The notes: generated by a model not told the origin, from the sequence alone. DNA of 64,000 bases from Eleusine coracana subsp. coracana (GCA_032690845.1 CM064434.1:8992108-9056107), one strand, 5' to 3'; shown: positions 46,526 through 57,330, numbered from the stretch's first letter. Program-made: numbers and translations.

Positions 46526-46798
46526 TCAATTGACCACTTGATTAAAGGATTTGGAAGGGCCGCATTGGCAGCAGGGTCCACCAGTTTCATCCTTCGTGCA
46601 TTTAGCCCCATTAGGATTGAAGTTATAATCATCACACTTGTGAAAACAAAAATCATTAGTGCATTGTTTAAAACTAAAGCATGGCGGCGCTGTGCCTGGT
46701 GCCCAGCTTTCGGAAGCCGACACACTCAAAGCTGACGCAATGAGATAGACCATCAGCACTGGCATGAGTACGAGAGTAGTGGTCAACTTGGAGGACAT
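46526..46798 (-). CDS. Defensin-like secreted cysteine-rich peptide (DEFL 2)
   Basis: 90 residues from the ATG at 46798, chosen because it begins a signal peptide (MSSKLT, hydrophobic core to about residue 23, ending ASA) and matches the start of DEFL 1. The mature part has eight cysteines, C-x5-C-x4-C-x3-C-x11-C-x8-CC-x-C, with the core CTNDFCFHKC, fitting the cysteine-stabilised alpha-beta fold. It is clearly paralogous to DEFL 1: same spacing of the first five cysteines and the same '..NGAKC' turn. Relative to the conserved CGP end, the eighth cysteine sits in a different register. It would be secreted; function unknown. The reading frame and TATA box are intact, so it may be expressed. 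Confidence 0.82.
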   Translation of the reverse strand: MSSKLTTTLVLMPVLMVYLIASALSVSASESWAPGTAPPCFSFKQCTNDFCFHKCDDYNFNPNGAKCTKDETGGPCCQCGPSKSFNQVVN

Positions 46799-46885
46799 TG
46801 TGTGGACAGATATGGGGACTAGGGTTAAGTTTTGAGGTCTTGACACTCCCTAGTTTTTGGGGGAAAAAACGAGTGTGTAGAGGGC

Positions 46886-46894
46886 TTTTATAAG
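46886..46894 (-). promoter_or_regulatory. TATA box of DEFL 2
   Basis: CTTATAAAA on the minus strand, about 90 bp before the ATG, at nearly the same distance as the TATA box of DEFL 1. Confidence 0.7.
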
Positions 46895-46906
46895 CAAATT
46901 GGTCAT

Positions 46907-47290
46907 GGGAAATCAATTCCTGCCATTTTCTTTATTTGTTTCTTTGGTGCCGGCTTGTTTGCCCGATGTTCTGAGGTACTAATTATTTACGTATCACTGA
47001 TAAAATCTTCATTCTGGTACCATATCTTTAGGTGCATTAGAATGCTGCTAGAATGTTACGTCTTTAATCATATATAGTATTATGTTAGACCATATCTTGG
47101 GAAATCAATTCCTGCCATTTTTGTTCATTCATTATCAGATGATTTTAGGTAGTAATTTATGTGCATTAATTAGCAGCTAAAATTCTATTACTTCTCTATA
47201 TATAATAATTGATCCACAAGAGTGTTGATCCTTCTAAAAGCTTAAGTTTATATAAAAATTCATATGTCCCTGCTAGTGGGGGTTCTAGGA
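46907..47290 (-). promoter_or_regulatory. Duplicated ~190 bp unit upstream of DEFL 2
   Basis: GGGAAATCAATTCCTGCC followed by ATTTT occurs at 46907-46930 and again at 47099-47121. Each copy is followed at a similar distance by 'aggta(c/g)taatt' and by a 'gctgctagaatgttac'-like block. DEFL 1 has the same pair with 194-bp spacing. Confidence 0.6.
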
Positions 47291-47299
47291 CTTCTTTTT

Positions 47300-47727
47300 G
47301 TCAAACACAATTTCCTAAAATATTGGGAATTTGCCAAGTCATGCTCCTTATATTTTATATAAATTGTATAAGATGTACCCCTAGCTATTCTGATATAGCA
47401 TTCACCTTGAATGAAACATTGTCTGAGGAATATAAGTATTTGAATATAAATATGTTCAGTTTGATCATCAAGAATATTTTTATATAGGTGTGAGTTTAAA
47501 TGCAAATATATAGGCCATGTTTGGATGGACAAAAACTGGTTAAGTGCCTCTTTGGAGCTTGTGACTAATTGTTACACCTTATTGTAGAGAAGAGCATATT
47601 TTACCCATGACTTCAATTATAGGAGTCTTGGCACCATTTAATATACCTAATTTATAGTTTCCAATATATTATATTTTGGAGCATAGATATCATTATTGTG
47701 TTGATTAACCTCATATATTTGTATATA
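47300..47727. other. Unassigned AT-rich spacer
   Basis: Nothing recognised. 'ggccatgtttggatgg' near 47512 resembles a MITE end but has no partner. Confidence 0.4.
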
Positions 47728-48499
47728 GTATTGTTCGGGTGCTTTGTTGTAGAAACAGGTGAAATAGACAACATTATGGACACATCCAATAGGCCCAAAC
47801 CTTAAGAGTGAAGTTAGCCAAAACATACGCAACAGAGACCATGAGCCGATCGGCAACATGTTGAAACCGACTCATATCAAGCAACCGATATTAGGTAACT
47901 AACAAAAAGTCATAAATTAGGAAGAATTAAGATTCTAAAAGTACTCTCAAAGAAACTCTAATGCAGAGGCCCCCATGGAAGTCATTAGAAAATGAGAAAT
48001 GAATCGAAAGACATTAGACGAAGAACCGGAGAGCGTTGATCGGCGCCAAGACTTAGCCTATTGGTGCAATACTGACATTGGTTGAAAACCAACTTATGAC
48101 CTCCTTGTGCCCACATAAATAGTTGGAACCAGCCTACATTGGTGGGGGGATGATGCAGATAGGATTAGACAACCAAGTTTAGAGGCACCGAGTCTCTAGT
48201 GGGATAGGTTCAATACTTGCCTCCATGGTGATGATGTTTCTTGTATCTTAAATTAAGATTGAAAGTTACGAGTTTCTTACACAATATAAATATACTCAAG
48301 ATCTTTGAAAGCATACCAATATGACTTGTGCAAAAGAGTGTTGTAACTCCAATGGTGGCTTTGGAAAAATTGTTGTTAAATGATGGTGATCTTCTTTTTC
48401 TGGACGATGATACTCGCTATAAGAGCATTGTTGGTGCTATATATATTAGTATTTATCATTGACAAGATGAGATATTTCTTTTTCTGTCCATAAGGGTTA
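47728..48499. repeat. ~770 bp repeat unit, copy 2
   Basis: Matches 17150-17919 end to end with scattered substitutions and small indels. It is followed directly by the last bases of a minus-strand copia element. In copy 1 the same end abuts a plus-strand copia RNase H remnant. Confidence 0.75.
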
Positions 48500-48554
48500 C
48501 CTTAGTCACGGGATCTCCAATCAAAAAGGACAGGTTACCATTGTAGTATAACTT

Positions 48555-50464
48555 TTAGATGGGCCTCATACCCATGTTCTTAGACATAACGGTAATCACA
48601 TTCTGTGATAATCCCTTTGTAAAAGGGTCTGCTAGATTATTTTCGCTTTTCACATAGCTCGCAGCTATTACTCCGGAGGTTTTTATCTTTCTGATAGATT
48701 TCAAACTACGCTTGATTAGTTATCGTAATACATTAGGACATGTGATACCGGCTTTTCCACGAAAGGCAAGTCCATCAATAGCTATCTTAGCCATTCAGCC
48801 TCAGTAGTAGCTGTTTCTAGTGCTACAAGTTCTGCTTCACACATGTATTTTGTTAACATGGTCTGTTTACAAGACCTCCACAAAACTGCAGCACCAACAA
48901 GCGTAAACACATAGCCACTTGTGGCTTTGGTCTCATCCACATCTGAGATCCAATTGGAATCACTATATCCTTCCAATGCTTGTGGATATCCCGAGTAGTG
49001 AATTCCGAGTGGGATTGTGCCTCTCAAATAGCGCAACACTCGCTCAAGTGCCTTCCAATGATCATCTCCTGGGTTTGATGTAAACCGACTTAGTTTGCTC
49101 ACAACATAGGATATGTCAGGTCTCATGACACCCGCAAGATACATGAGGGACCCAATTATTTGTGAATATCTTAGTTGATCTTTTCCCTCTCCTTCAAATT
49201 TTCGAAGCTTGATGCTCTCATCATAGGGAGTTGAAGAGATTTTATAATCCTCAAAGCCAAAATGGCTAAGTATCTTCTCTGCATAGCGGGATTGACTCAA
49301 GGTAATCTCATCTTCACTTTTGATCAACTTCACATTTAGGATCACATATGCTTGTCCCAAGTCTTTCATGTCAAAACACCTTGACAAGAAAGTTTTGATC
49401 TCATCAATTACTCTCGTTCTTGTTTCAAAAATTAATATGTCATCGACATATAAGCACAATATTACTCCATCACCCCCACCATAACGATAGTACACACACT
49501 TATCTGCTTTGTTTATGCTAAATCCAGCAGATGTCAAAGTGGTGTCAAATTTTTTTCATGCCATTATTTGGTGCTTGTTTAAGGCCATATAGGGATTTTA
49601 GTAATCTGCACACTTTGTTCTCTTGTTCAGGAATTTTATAACCATCCGACAGCTTCATATATATATCTTCCTCTAACTCTCCATAAAGGAAAGCGGTCTT
49701 TACATGCATTTGATGGATATGCAAACCATAAGAAGCTGCAAGAGCAAGGAGCACTCTAATGATAGAAATTCGGGCAATAGGAGAGTATGTATCAAAGAAA
49801 TCATCTCCTTCTCCTTATGTGAATCCCTTAGCCACAAGCTTAGGCTTGTACTTTTCAATAGTACCATCAGGCCTCAATTTCTTTTTAAAGATCCACTTAC
49901 ATCCAATTGGTTTGCATCCGCTTGGAACTGAGTGATCTCCCAAGTCCCATTTGACATGATAGAGTCCATCTCACTATGGACTGCCTCTTTCCAATATTCT
50001 GTATCTGAAGATGCATATGCTTCTGAAAGAGTATTGGGCACATCATCCACAAGATAAATAATATAATCATCACAAAAATATTTCACAATCTTTTGTCTCT
50101 TGCTCCTACGATGAGCTTCATTGATGATATTGTCATCTTCTTCAGATGGTATGTATAATTTATCGTTTATCTCACATGGTGGTGTGTCATCCTCAGGAGC
50201 ATTCACATGATTGTGATAATTCTCACTCTGAGAAGTGCTACCTGCTGCTCTCATATGAAATATATCCTTAAAGAATGAAGCATCTCTCGACTCCAAGATA
50301 GTATTCATATTTTGTTCATGAGTATCAGATTTAAGTACTAAGAATTTATAGGTCGTACTGTTATATGCATATCCTAAAATGGCACAATCTATTATTTTTG
50401 GTCCAAGCTTTCTCTTCTTCGGCTCAGGTAAATTAACCTTTGCCAGACAGCCCCAAGTCCTCAA
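48555..50464 (-). pseudogene. Copia pol remnant (integrase C-term to RNase H)
   Basis: On the minus strand, 50464-49874 is the integrase C-terminal/linker part ('MRTWGCLAKVNLPEPKKRKL', 'AILGYAYNSTTYKF'). 49754-49545 is RT ('HIHQMHVKTAFLYGELEEDI', 'LLKSLYGLKQAP'). 49537-48782 carries the catalytic 'LYVDDILIF' and RNase H ('GYSDSNWISDVDETKATSGY', 'CEAELVALETATTEAEWL'). The end, 'NNLADPFTKGL', is readable near 48620. Stops and frameshifts separate these. The 5' half (gag, protease, integrase core) is missing; sequence switches at about 50575 to an RTE LINE. Confidence 0.88.
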
Positions 50465-50575
50465 GAATTGACATTGGGTTTTCTCTCATTCCATCCTTCA
50501 TAGGGAGTGACTTCTCTATTTTTAGTCACTACCCTGTTTAGGACAAAATTAGCTGTTAAGATAGCTTCCCCCAAC

Positions 50576-52994
50576 CGTCCTTTTGCAACATCGATCCTAA
50601 ATAACGAAATGTATCCTTCTTGACCACCAATTATCCATCAAGGCTAACGTCTCCATCCTCATGTCTAGTCATGCTAAACTCACACATCATATACTCGGTC
50701 TTGGTCCTACTAAGTCTGAAACCCTTGCACTCTAATGTGTGCCTCCATAGCTCCAACTTCCTATTAACCCCATCCCTATTCTCGTCAACTAACACCACAT
50801 CATCAGCAAAGAGCATACACCAAGGGACATCACATTGTATTTCTCGTGTGACCTCGTCCATCACTAAAGCAAATAAATAAGGGCTCAATGCTGATCCTTA
50901 GTGTAGTCCTATTTTAATCAGAAAGTTATTGGTGTCGCCATCACATGTCCGAACACACGTCCTCGCGTCCCTGTACATATCCTTGATGAGAGTAATGTAC
51001 TTAGTTGGGACTTTGTGCTTCTCCAAGACCCACCACATGACACTTCTTGGCACTTTGTCATATGCCTTCTCGAGGTCAATAAAGACCATGTGTAAGTCCT
51101 TCTTTTGCTCCCGATATCTCTCCATCAATTGTCGCATTAAGAAAATCGCCTCCATGATCGATCTTCCAGGCATGAACCCAAACTGGTTTTGCGTCACACT
51201 TATCACTCTTTTTAGGCGATGCTCGATGACTCTCTCCCAGAGCTTCATCGTATGGCTCATTAACTTAATCCCACGATAGTTAGTACAACTTTGAACATCT
51301 CCCTTGTTCTTGAAGATCGGTACTACTATACTCCTCCTCCATTCTTCCGGTATCTTGTTTGACCGAAAGATGAGGTTAAAAAGCTTAGTTAACCATGCTA
51401 TGGCTCTGGCACCTAAGCATCTCCATACTTCGATGGGATTACCATCAGGGCCCATTGCTTTACCACTCTTCATCCTCTTCAAAGCTTCCTCTATCTCTGT
51501 CTCCTGAATTCTCCTCACAAAGCGTCTGTTGTTATCATCAAATGAGTCATCCAACTCAAGTATATGACCTTCCTCCTCTCCGTTAAACAACTTATCAAAG
51601 TACTCTCGCCATCTGTCCTTGATCTCCTCATTTCTCACCAGGAGTCGGTCTACCCCATCCTTGATACATTTGATTTGGTTGATGTCCCTCGTCTTCTGCT
51701 CACGGATCCTAGCCATCCGATAGATGTCCTTCTCCCCTTCCTTCGTGCCTAGTCGTTGATAAAGGTTATCATATGCCTGACCCTTTGCTATACTCACTGC
51801 TCGCTTTGCAGCCCTCTTGGTTATTTTATAGCCTTCTATGTTGGTTGCACTCTTGTCAAGATATAGGCGCTTAAAACACTCTTTTTTCTCCTTGATAGCC
51901 CTTTGCACCTCATCATTCCACCACCAGGTGTCTTTTGCTTCTTGTTTGCCTCCTCTACTCACGCCAAACACTTCTGAAGCTACCTTCCGAACACATGTTG
52001 CCATTTTTAGCCACATGTCATCTGGTCCTTCTCCTTCCTCCCAGAGTCCCTCTCCTAGCATCCTCTCCTTAAAAGTTTGCGTCAGCTCCCCTCTAAACTT
52101 CCACCACTTCGTTCTCGCGGTCTTGGTACATTTGTCCCTGTATACACGTACCTGAAAACGAAAATCCGCCACCACAAGCTTATGTTGAGTGACGACACAC
52201 TCCCCAGGTATCACCCTACAGTCCAAGCAAGCACGCATGTCCTCCCTCCTGGCAAGGATAAAGTCGATTTGGCTCAAGTGTTGTGCACTTCTAAAGGTCA
52301 CTAGATGGGATTCCCTCTTCCTAAATAGGGTATTCGCTACCAACAAGTCATAAGCTAGCGCCCAATTAAGTATATCCTCCCCCTCCTGATTCCTACTACC
52401 ATACCCGAACACCCCATGGATCCGCTTGAACCCTACATTAGACGTCCCCACATGGCTGTTAAGGTCTCCTTCTATGAAAAGCTTCTCACTGATAGGTATG
52501 GCACTAACCATGCTATCTAGATCTTCCCAAAACTGAATCTTGATGCTCTCACTAAGACCTACCTGAGGGGCATATGCACTAATCACATTTAAAGCCAAAT
52601 CTCCAACTATCAGTCGAACAAGGATAATCCGGTCCCCGTGCCTCCTAACATCTACGACTCCATCCTTAAGACTCCTGTCGATCAAGATGCCTACACCATT
52701 TCTACCCGATGTTGTACCCGTGTACCAAAGCTTGTAGCCAGTATTCTCCACCTCCTTCGCCTTCTGGCCCTTTTATTTAGTCTCTTGAATGCATAGAATA
52801 TTTACACGCCTCCTAGTTGCCACATCGACTAGCTGTCGTAACTTGCCTGTTAGGGACCCTACGTTCCAACTCCCTAGATGAATCCTAGTTGCTAGAACAA
52901 TATGAAAGTAAAAATGGCAGTTGCTTTCATGGGCTACTCTAGGCTTGTTAGCTTGCACTTGTTTGCATTTATCATGACAATGTCAAATTTGTTG
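50576..52994 (-). mobile_element. RTE-type LINE, copy 1 (3' truncated)
   Basis: Minus strand: a start near 52958 ('MQANKPRVAHESNC', 'RIHLGSWNVGSLTGKLRQLV') leads into the apurinic endonuclease domain ('GVGILIDRSLKDGVVDVRRH', 'NVISAYAPQVGLSES', 'EGDLNSHVG', 'SQIDFILARRED'). The reverse transcriptase follows ('AMGPDGNPIEVWRCLGARA', 'YRGIKLMSHTMKLWERVIEH', 'QNQFGFMPGRS', 'MVFIDLEKAYDKVPR'). It is open for 617 codons (52751-50898), stops at TAA 50898-50900, then continues in frame with 'ALVMDEVTREIQ' and the catalytic 'MLFADDVVLVDE'. A stop near 52770 separates the N-terminal part. The copy ends inside the RT, at about 50576, where the copia remnant begins. Confidence 0.92.
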
Positions 52995-53229
52995 TGTAAA
53001 TATAAAATATATAGATGATAGACACCCCCCGTTCATCATGGCAATGTAAAATTTGTTTGCTTCTCCGTTTCCCTGTAGTTCAATATGTGCCAATTGTTTC
53101 CTTGTACCATTATATGCCCCAGTGAAATATACAAAATATACATTGTTTCCTGAACATATATATTGTTTTTAGCATTGTGTATAATGGACAACCAATCTCC
53201 TGTTTTCTTTTTTTTTGTTTATTAATTTT
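52995..53229. other. Unassigned AT-rich spacer
   Basis: Nothing recognised beyond the LINE 5' end. Confidence 0.4.
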
Positions 53230-53410
53230 ATCATTGGTGACGCGTCTTGCTGGATGCGTCACCAATGACCCCCACATTGGTGACGCTTCTGGACCAAAAC
53301 GTGTCACTAATGACTCCTACATTAGTGACGCGTCAGGATAAAAAGCGTCACTAATGACGTTACATTAGTGACGTGATGTTAGTGCTAATAACACTTACAA
53401 AGTGTCACTA
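53230..53410. repeat. Array of short hairpins (TGACGCGTC family), array 1
   Basis: Three successive inverted repeats built from 'attggtgacgcgtc', 'acattggtgacgc' and 'acattagtgacgcgtc', each paired with its complement 20-25 bases on. This is the look of CACTA subterminal regions. Related modules occur at 56540-56750. Confidence 0.65.
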
Positions 53411-53479
53411 CAAACCTGTTTTTACATAGTACATAGTGTCCCAACGGAATATCTTAGGCACAACCTTACCTAGAATATG

Positions 53480-54485
53480 AGCCCACTCTAAAATTTGAAC
53501 TGGTTATGATTCTATTCAAATGAAATTGAGCCAAAATTTGAATGAACTTTGAACTATAAGTCAAAATTTTCAAATAAAACTTGGTCAAACAAAAAAAATC
53601 TATATTGTAGAGAATGATGAAAAATAATTTTTGAGCCAAATCAAAAAAAAATTTGTTCCATCATTAAGTGGCCCAAATAAATACCAAAAGTCCAAAAATG
53701 AATATACTTTAAAAATTAACTATTCAAATTGAAATTCAGTCTAGGGGGAAAACTTATTTTCTAAAAGTAGATCCCATCTTTCTTGACACACACATATTTT
53801 TATATTCTTCAGAGGAGCAATATAATTAATCATATGAAATTAACAAATTGTCCCGTTTTGAAATTAATTGAAAAAAAAAGCCTCACGGGTCCCACTTGTC
53901 AGCCACCCTGTCAGTCTTCTCTTCCGCTGGTTGGCCGCCATGGGCGGCACTCGCCGCGTGGCTGGCGCCGAGCTGCAGCTCGCCCCCACATGGTCCAAAA
54001 ACCGCCTCCAAAACAACGGCGCCGGCTCCCGGTTTCTAGCCCCTGTCCAGTTTTGCCTCCCTCGCCTCCTTCTCTCTGCTCAATCACGCTCTCTCTTCTC
54101 TCTCAAAGCCGAGCCACCCGCCATGGCTGCTGCCTGACGAAGCTCCGGTGCCCCGCTGCTAAGCTGCTCCTCCTGCCTCTCAAAGCCGCCCATCCTTTGC
54201 GCCTCCTCGCCCTCACCCTCTCCGTGGAACCACTCCTCCATTCCCACTCTGAGCCGCCAGGAATCGAGGCCTTTTTGCCTCGCCTACGACTGCCGTTGAC
54301 CGCCCCGCCTGCCCGCTCCGGTGAGCTCCGAGCTGAGTCCACTTGCATGCCGGCCCAGCTCCACCTCGCGCCGCTCCCAGACCAACCTTGGCTTCTCCTC
54401 GTGCAGCCCCCTCGCTGGAACGCTGCCACCATCCGTCACGAGCCGCCACCTCGTCGAGCCATGCGCCCGCGCCCATGGTGAGTCT
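53480..54485. repeat. Dispersed repeat fragment, copy 2
   Basis: Same block order as 16440-17149: 'aaatttgaa' phrases, 'ggcccaaataaatacc', then a GC-rich part with 'cttgtcagccaccctg' and 'ggccgccatggg'. The GC-rich part gives long open frames on both strands with no recognised domain. It ends where the truncated TRIM begins. Confidence 0.45.
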
Positions 54486-54502
54486 CCTCGCTGGAGGTCT
54501 TG

Positions 54503-54909
54503 TCGTGCGGCACGAGTCGGACCGCATTCTAACAAGTGGTATAAGAGCCAGATTGAAACCTAGAACATCTCATAAGCCTCACATGGATATCGGACCACCG
54601 GATTTGGTCTTTCGGGCCACCCAATTGTCGGATTGTCGGAGGGGTGTCCACCCAAGTGTGAATGAGAGATGGGGCCACCCGATGTGTGATGGGGGATATT
54701 GTTAGGTTTAGTCCCATATTAGATATTGATAATGGGGGAGCCTAACCTATAAGGTGGAGACAACCTCACCTATCAGGCTAGTCTTTTGGGTTGAGGTGTC
54801 ATAGGACCTTAGTTAGGGCTCTAGTTAGACCCGTGGTTTGACAGACCTATTGTAACCTGGGCTGACAGCAGGGACTCGTGTGCGGGACAAGTCAGGCCGT
54901 ATTCTAACA
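54503..54909 (+). mobile_element. TRIM, 5'-truncated copy
   Basis: Only about 32 bp of the first terminal repeat remains (to 54534). The primer site TGGTATAAGAGCC (54537-54549), the interior and a complete second repeat (54700-54909) follow. The right flank ACATCATAC is the same as that of the TRIM at 32091, so this is the duplicated copy of one insertion, not an independent one. Confidence 0.85.
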
Positions 54910-56463
54910 ACATCATACATTTCCAGATGGACATTGTGTGTATCAATTATGCCAAGCTAACTGAGTGGAGGTTTTATTTGTTTCACCTGTGGGAAGATGA
55001 TAGATCAAACAAACGATTGAATATGTGGCACTTCGGCCTTATTAGTGTATGACAAGTAAAAAAAAATAAAGCAACTAAAAGGAACTCGATGGGAGGTACT
55101 CATACTCCAGTTCGGCAGTTCCCATATCACATGTCAAAATAAATTCAAAATTTTTGATTTTATGTATATAAGATGACATTAGATAATGTGTAAGCCAAGT
55201 TTAATCAGGAACTTCAAAACATCTAGCACTCTGTCATCAACCACTTCAGAACTTCCACTATCTTAAGGTGTTGTGACATCGCAGCTCATTTTCTCTGTTG
55301 GATCAGGGATTCCTCTAATTTCGACTTTACTTTTAGGCCTATAAAGAAAACCGAGAGTGAGGTTCTCCTAAATAGGAGAATGTTCAAGCATACATGCTAG
55401 TGCACTGAAATCAGCAGGCACGAACAAATACTTCAAATTACCGAATATAAGGCATTATTTCAAGTCCCTTCTGAAAATGAACTGTAAACTGAAAGAAAAC
55501 AAATTCATGATTTAAACATAGTTACTAAAAACAATAATGAATAATCAAAGTAAACATTAACAAATGAATCCAAAGTGTTTAGCGTAAGGTGAATGAAGAT
55601 TCCAGGCACAAATATGAGTGTGAGAGGTGTTATCAAAGCAGCTATATATTGCTATTGATGCTTAGACAATTTATGTATTTTCGTTGCTATATCTATGCAT
55701 TGTTACAACGACTAATAATTTCGTTATAATATGTAAGATCCTGTCACCACCACAAAAATCTTTGTTGCTATGACTATGCTTCTTATTGCAACGCCTCATT
55801 TTTTCTGTTAGCAAATGACCTTATTTCAACAATTACAGAAAAGTGTTGCAAAAACGTCACCCTAATTATAACGCACATGCTAACGTGACGATATATCCAA
55901 TCTATTGTAACCAAAATCACCTTTTGTTGCAATTACCCATGCCTATTATAACGAAAATCACATTGTTGTGATGAATGTTGTGGCAATAGACCTAAAACTT
56001 GTAGTACTATGATAATTTTTTTTTGCTTTTAAAACTACTATGATGAAATCTTATTAGCACCAGAGAAGTCACATTCATCAATCTCAAGGACTTCCAAGGC
56101 GGGGCAACAAGAAAAGTCAAGTAAAGTACAGCTTCTTCAGGTGGTCCGAGATTAGAGTCAGCCCATCAACCTTACTCCAGTAGCCATCACTTAGGATATC
56201 GAGACTGGACACCTGAACTTTACATATCAGGATATGCCGGATCCAGAGTTTCACACGTGACATGTCATCAATCATCATCATCAAACTCAGCCAAACTGAG
56301 CTGGCATGTGTGGATGGGCGAGCCTCGGCCGAGGAGCAGCAGATGGTCGATAAACTCCTGAACCGCCTTCATGGATTTCGGGCCGTCCATGCCACGGTGC
56401 ATGATATGCAGGCTCGTGGCAGATTGCCAGAGGTAATGCCAGTGCCAGGTGAGCACGCACTTC
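54910..56463. repeat. Segmental duplication, copy C
   Basis: Colinear with 32682-34440, with three deletions relative to copy A. It ends at 'gcacgcacttct', the same F-box position at which copy B begins. Confidence 0.85.
56060..56463 (-). pseudogene. F-box pseudogene, C-terminal half (copy C)
   Basis: Minus strand: 'KCVLTWHWHYLWQSATSLHI', then 'SMKAVQEFIDHLLLLGRG' and 'CQLSLAEFDDDD' in one open frame, followed by the LRR-like part in a shifted frame. Unlike copy A, the codon before EF is a sense Gln. The F-box itself is missing: the sequence upstream is an AT-rich transposon-like end. Its N-terminal counterpart is at 37463-37612. Confidence 0.72.
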
Positions 56464-56490
56464 TGATTTTTTTTAAATAATATTATTTTT
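56464..56490 (+). other. AT-rich transposon-like terminus
   Basis: GATTTTTTTTAAATAATA and the following 'ttattttt' match, in inverted orientation, the block at 37430-37456. Each lies directly against the same short F-box sequence, (a/a)(c/t)gcacttc(t/c), resembling a 9-10 bp target duplication of a Mutator-like element. Confidence 0.55.
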
Positions 56491-56539
56491 GTGACACCTT
56501 TGGTGTCATAAACTCTCATTATGTATAAAAAACACAAAA

Positions 56540-56750
56540 ATAACATCTTAATTAGTGATGTTTCTGAAGAGAAATATCACTAATCACATAATAGTGACGC
56601 GTGAAAACTTGACGCGTTACTAAATCAAGCCTTCTCATCAAGGCGCGTCACTAATAACTTTGTAATAGTGACGCTTTTATTCTTAACATGTCTCTAATAT
56701 TTGACCTCTTTAATAGGTGACGCTTTCTAAATTCACGCGTCACCTATTTT
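56540..56750. repeat. Array of short hairpins (TGACGCGTC family), array 2
   Basis: At least three inverted-repeat modules ('agtgacgcgtg..gacgcgttact', 'gcgtcactaat..aatagtgacgc', 'aggtgacgctttc..acgcgtcacct'). Same motif family as 53230-53410. Confidence 0.65.
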
Positions 56751-56884
56751 TAGAGTCTCGGACCCGAAATTTTTATCCACCCACATTCATCCCATCCTCG
56801 CGTTCCACCGACGTGACTCTTCGTCTTGATGGATCTCCTCTCCTGCGACCTTCTCTTCTCTTCTCTCTCTCAGATCCATCCGAG

Positions 56885-57330
56885 TGTAGGGGGGGGGGGG
56901 GGGGTTGTTCTTGGAAGGAGGTTACGGGAGCCTACAACGAGTGTCAAGTCCACTGCAGGCTGAAGCTCTAGCTGCTCTGAAAAGTCAGAACCGGATTGCT
57001 GAACTTGGGATGAGTAGAATAATCCTTGACAGTGATGCAACAAACTTGCAAAAAGCTCTGACCTCCACTGAACTGGATCGAAGCACTGATGGATGTTTAT
57101 TTCGACAGATTAGAAAACTCATTAGTGAATCTTTTGTACAGTGTGTGATCCGGGCATGTCCGAGATCATGCAATAAAGTGGTTCCGCGGTATGGGACCTG
57201 CGCTGTGCGCTCTGGTTCTGCGGTGTTCGTGAGCCAGGTCCCCGAATTTGTATCTGCTCTCGTCTCTGGCGATATGAGTCGATGGTTGAAAGGGAAACGG
57301 TGTTTTCCGTGTAAAAAAAAAAGAAAAAAA
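56885..57330 (+). mobile_element. 5'-truncated L1-type LINE insertion
   Basis: Flanked by a perfect 12-13 bp duplication (a)gatccatccgag (56872-56884 and 57330-57342). It ends in an A-rich tail (57313-57330), so it is a plus-strand retroposition. Between lies a plant LINE RNase H (RVT_3-like) piece: 'LQAEALAALKSQNRIAELG', 'RIILDSDATNLQKAL', 'LFRQIRKLISESF' and 'RACPRSCNKV'. The 5' part starts with a run of about 16 G. Confidence 0.85.

Noticed and set aside
53404..53420. CACTACAAACC as a CACTA terminus
   Set aside because: The hairpin array lies on the wrong side for a left end, and no partner terminus is visible.
53783..54481. 232-codon plus-strand frame
   Set aside because: Lies in the GC-rich half of a dispersed repeat also present at 16.4-17.1 kb, where the frame is not conserved.
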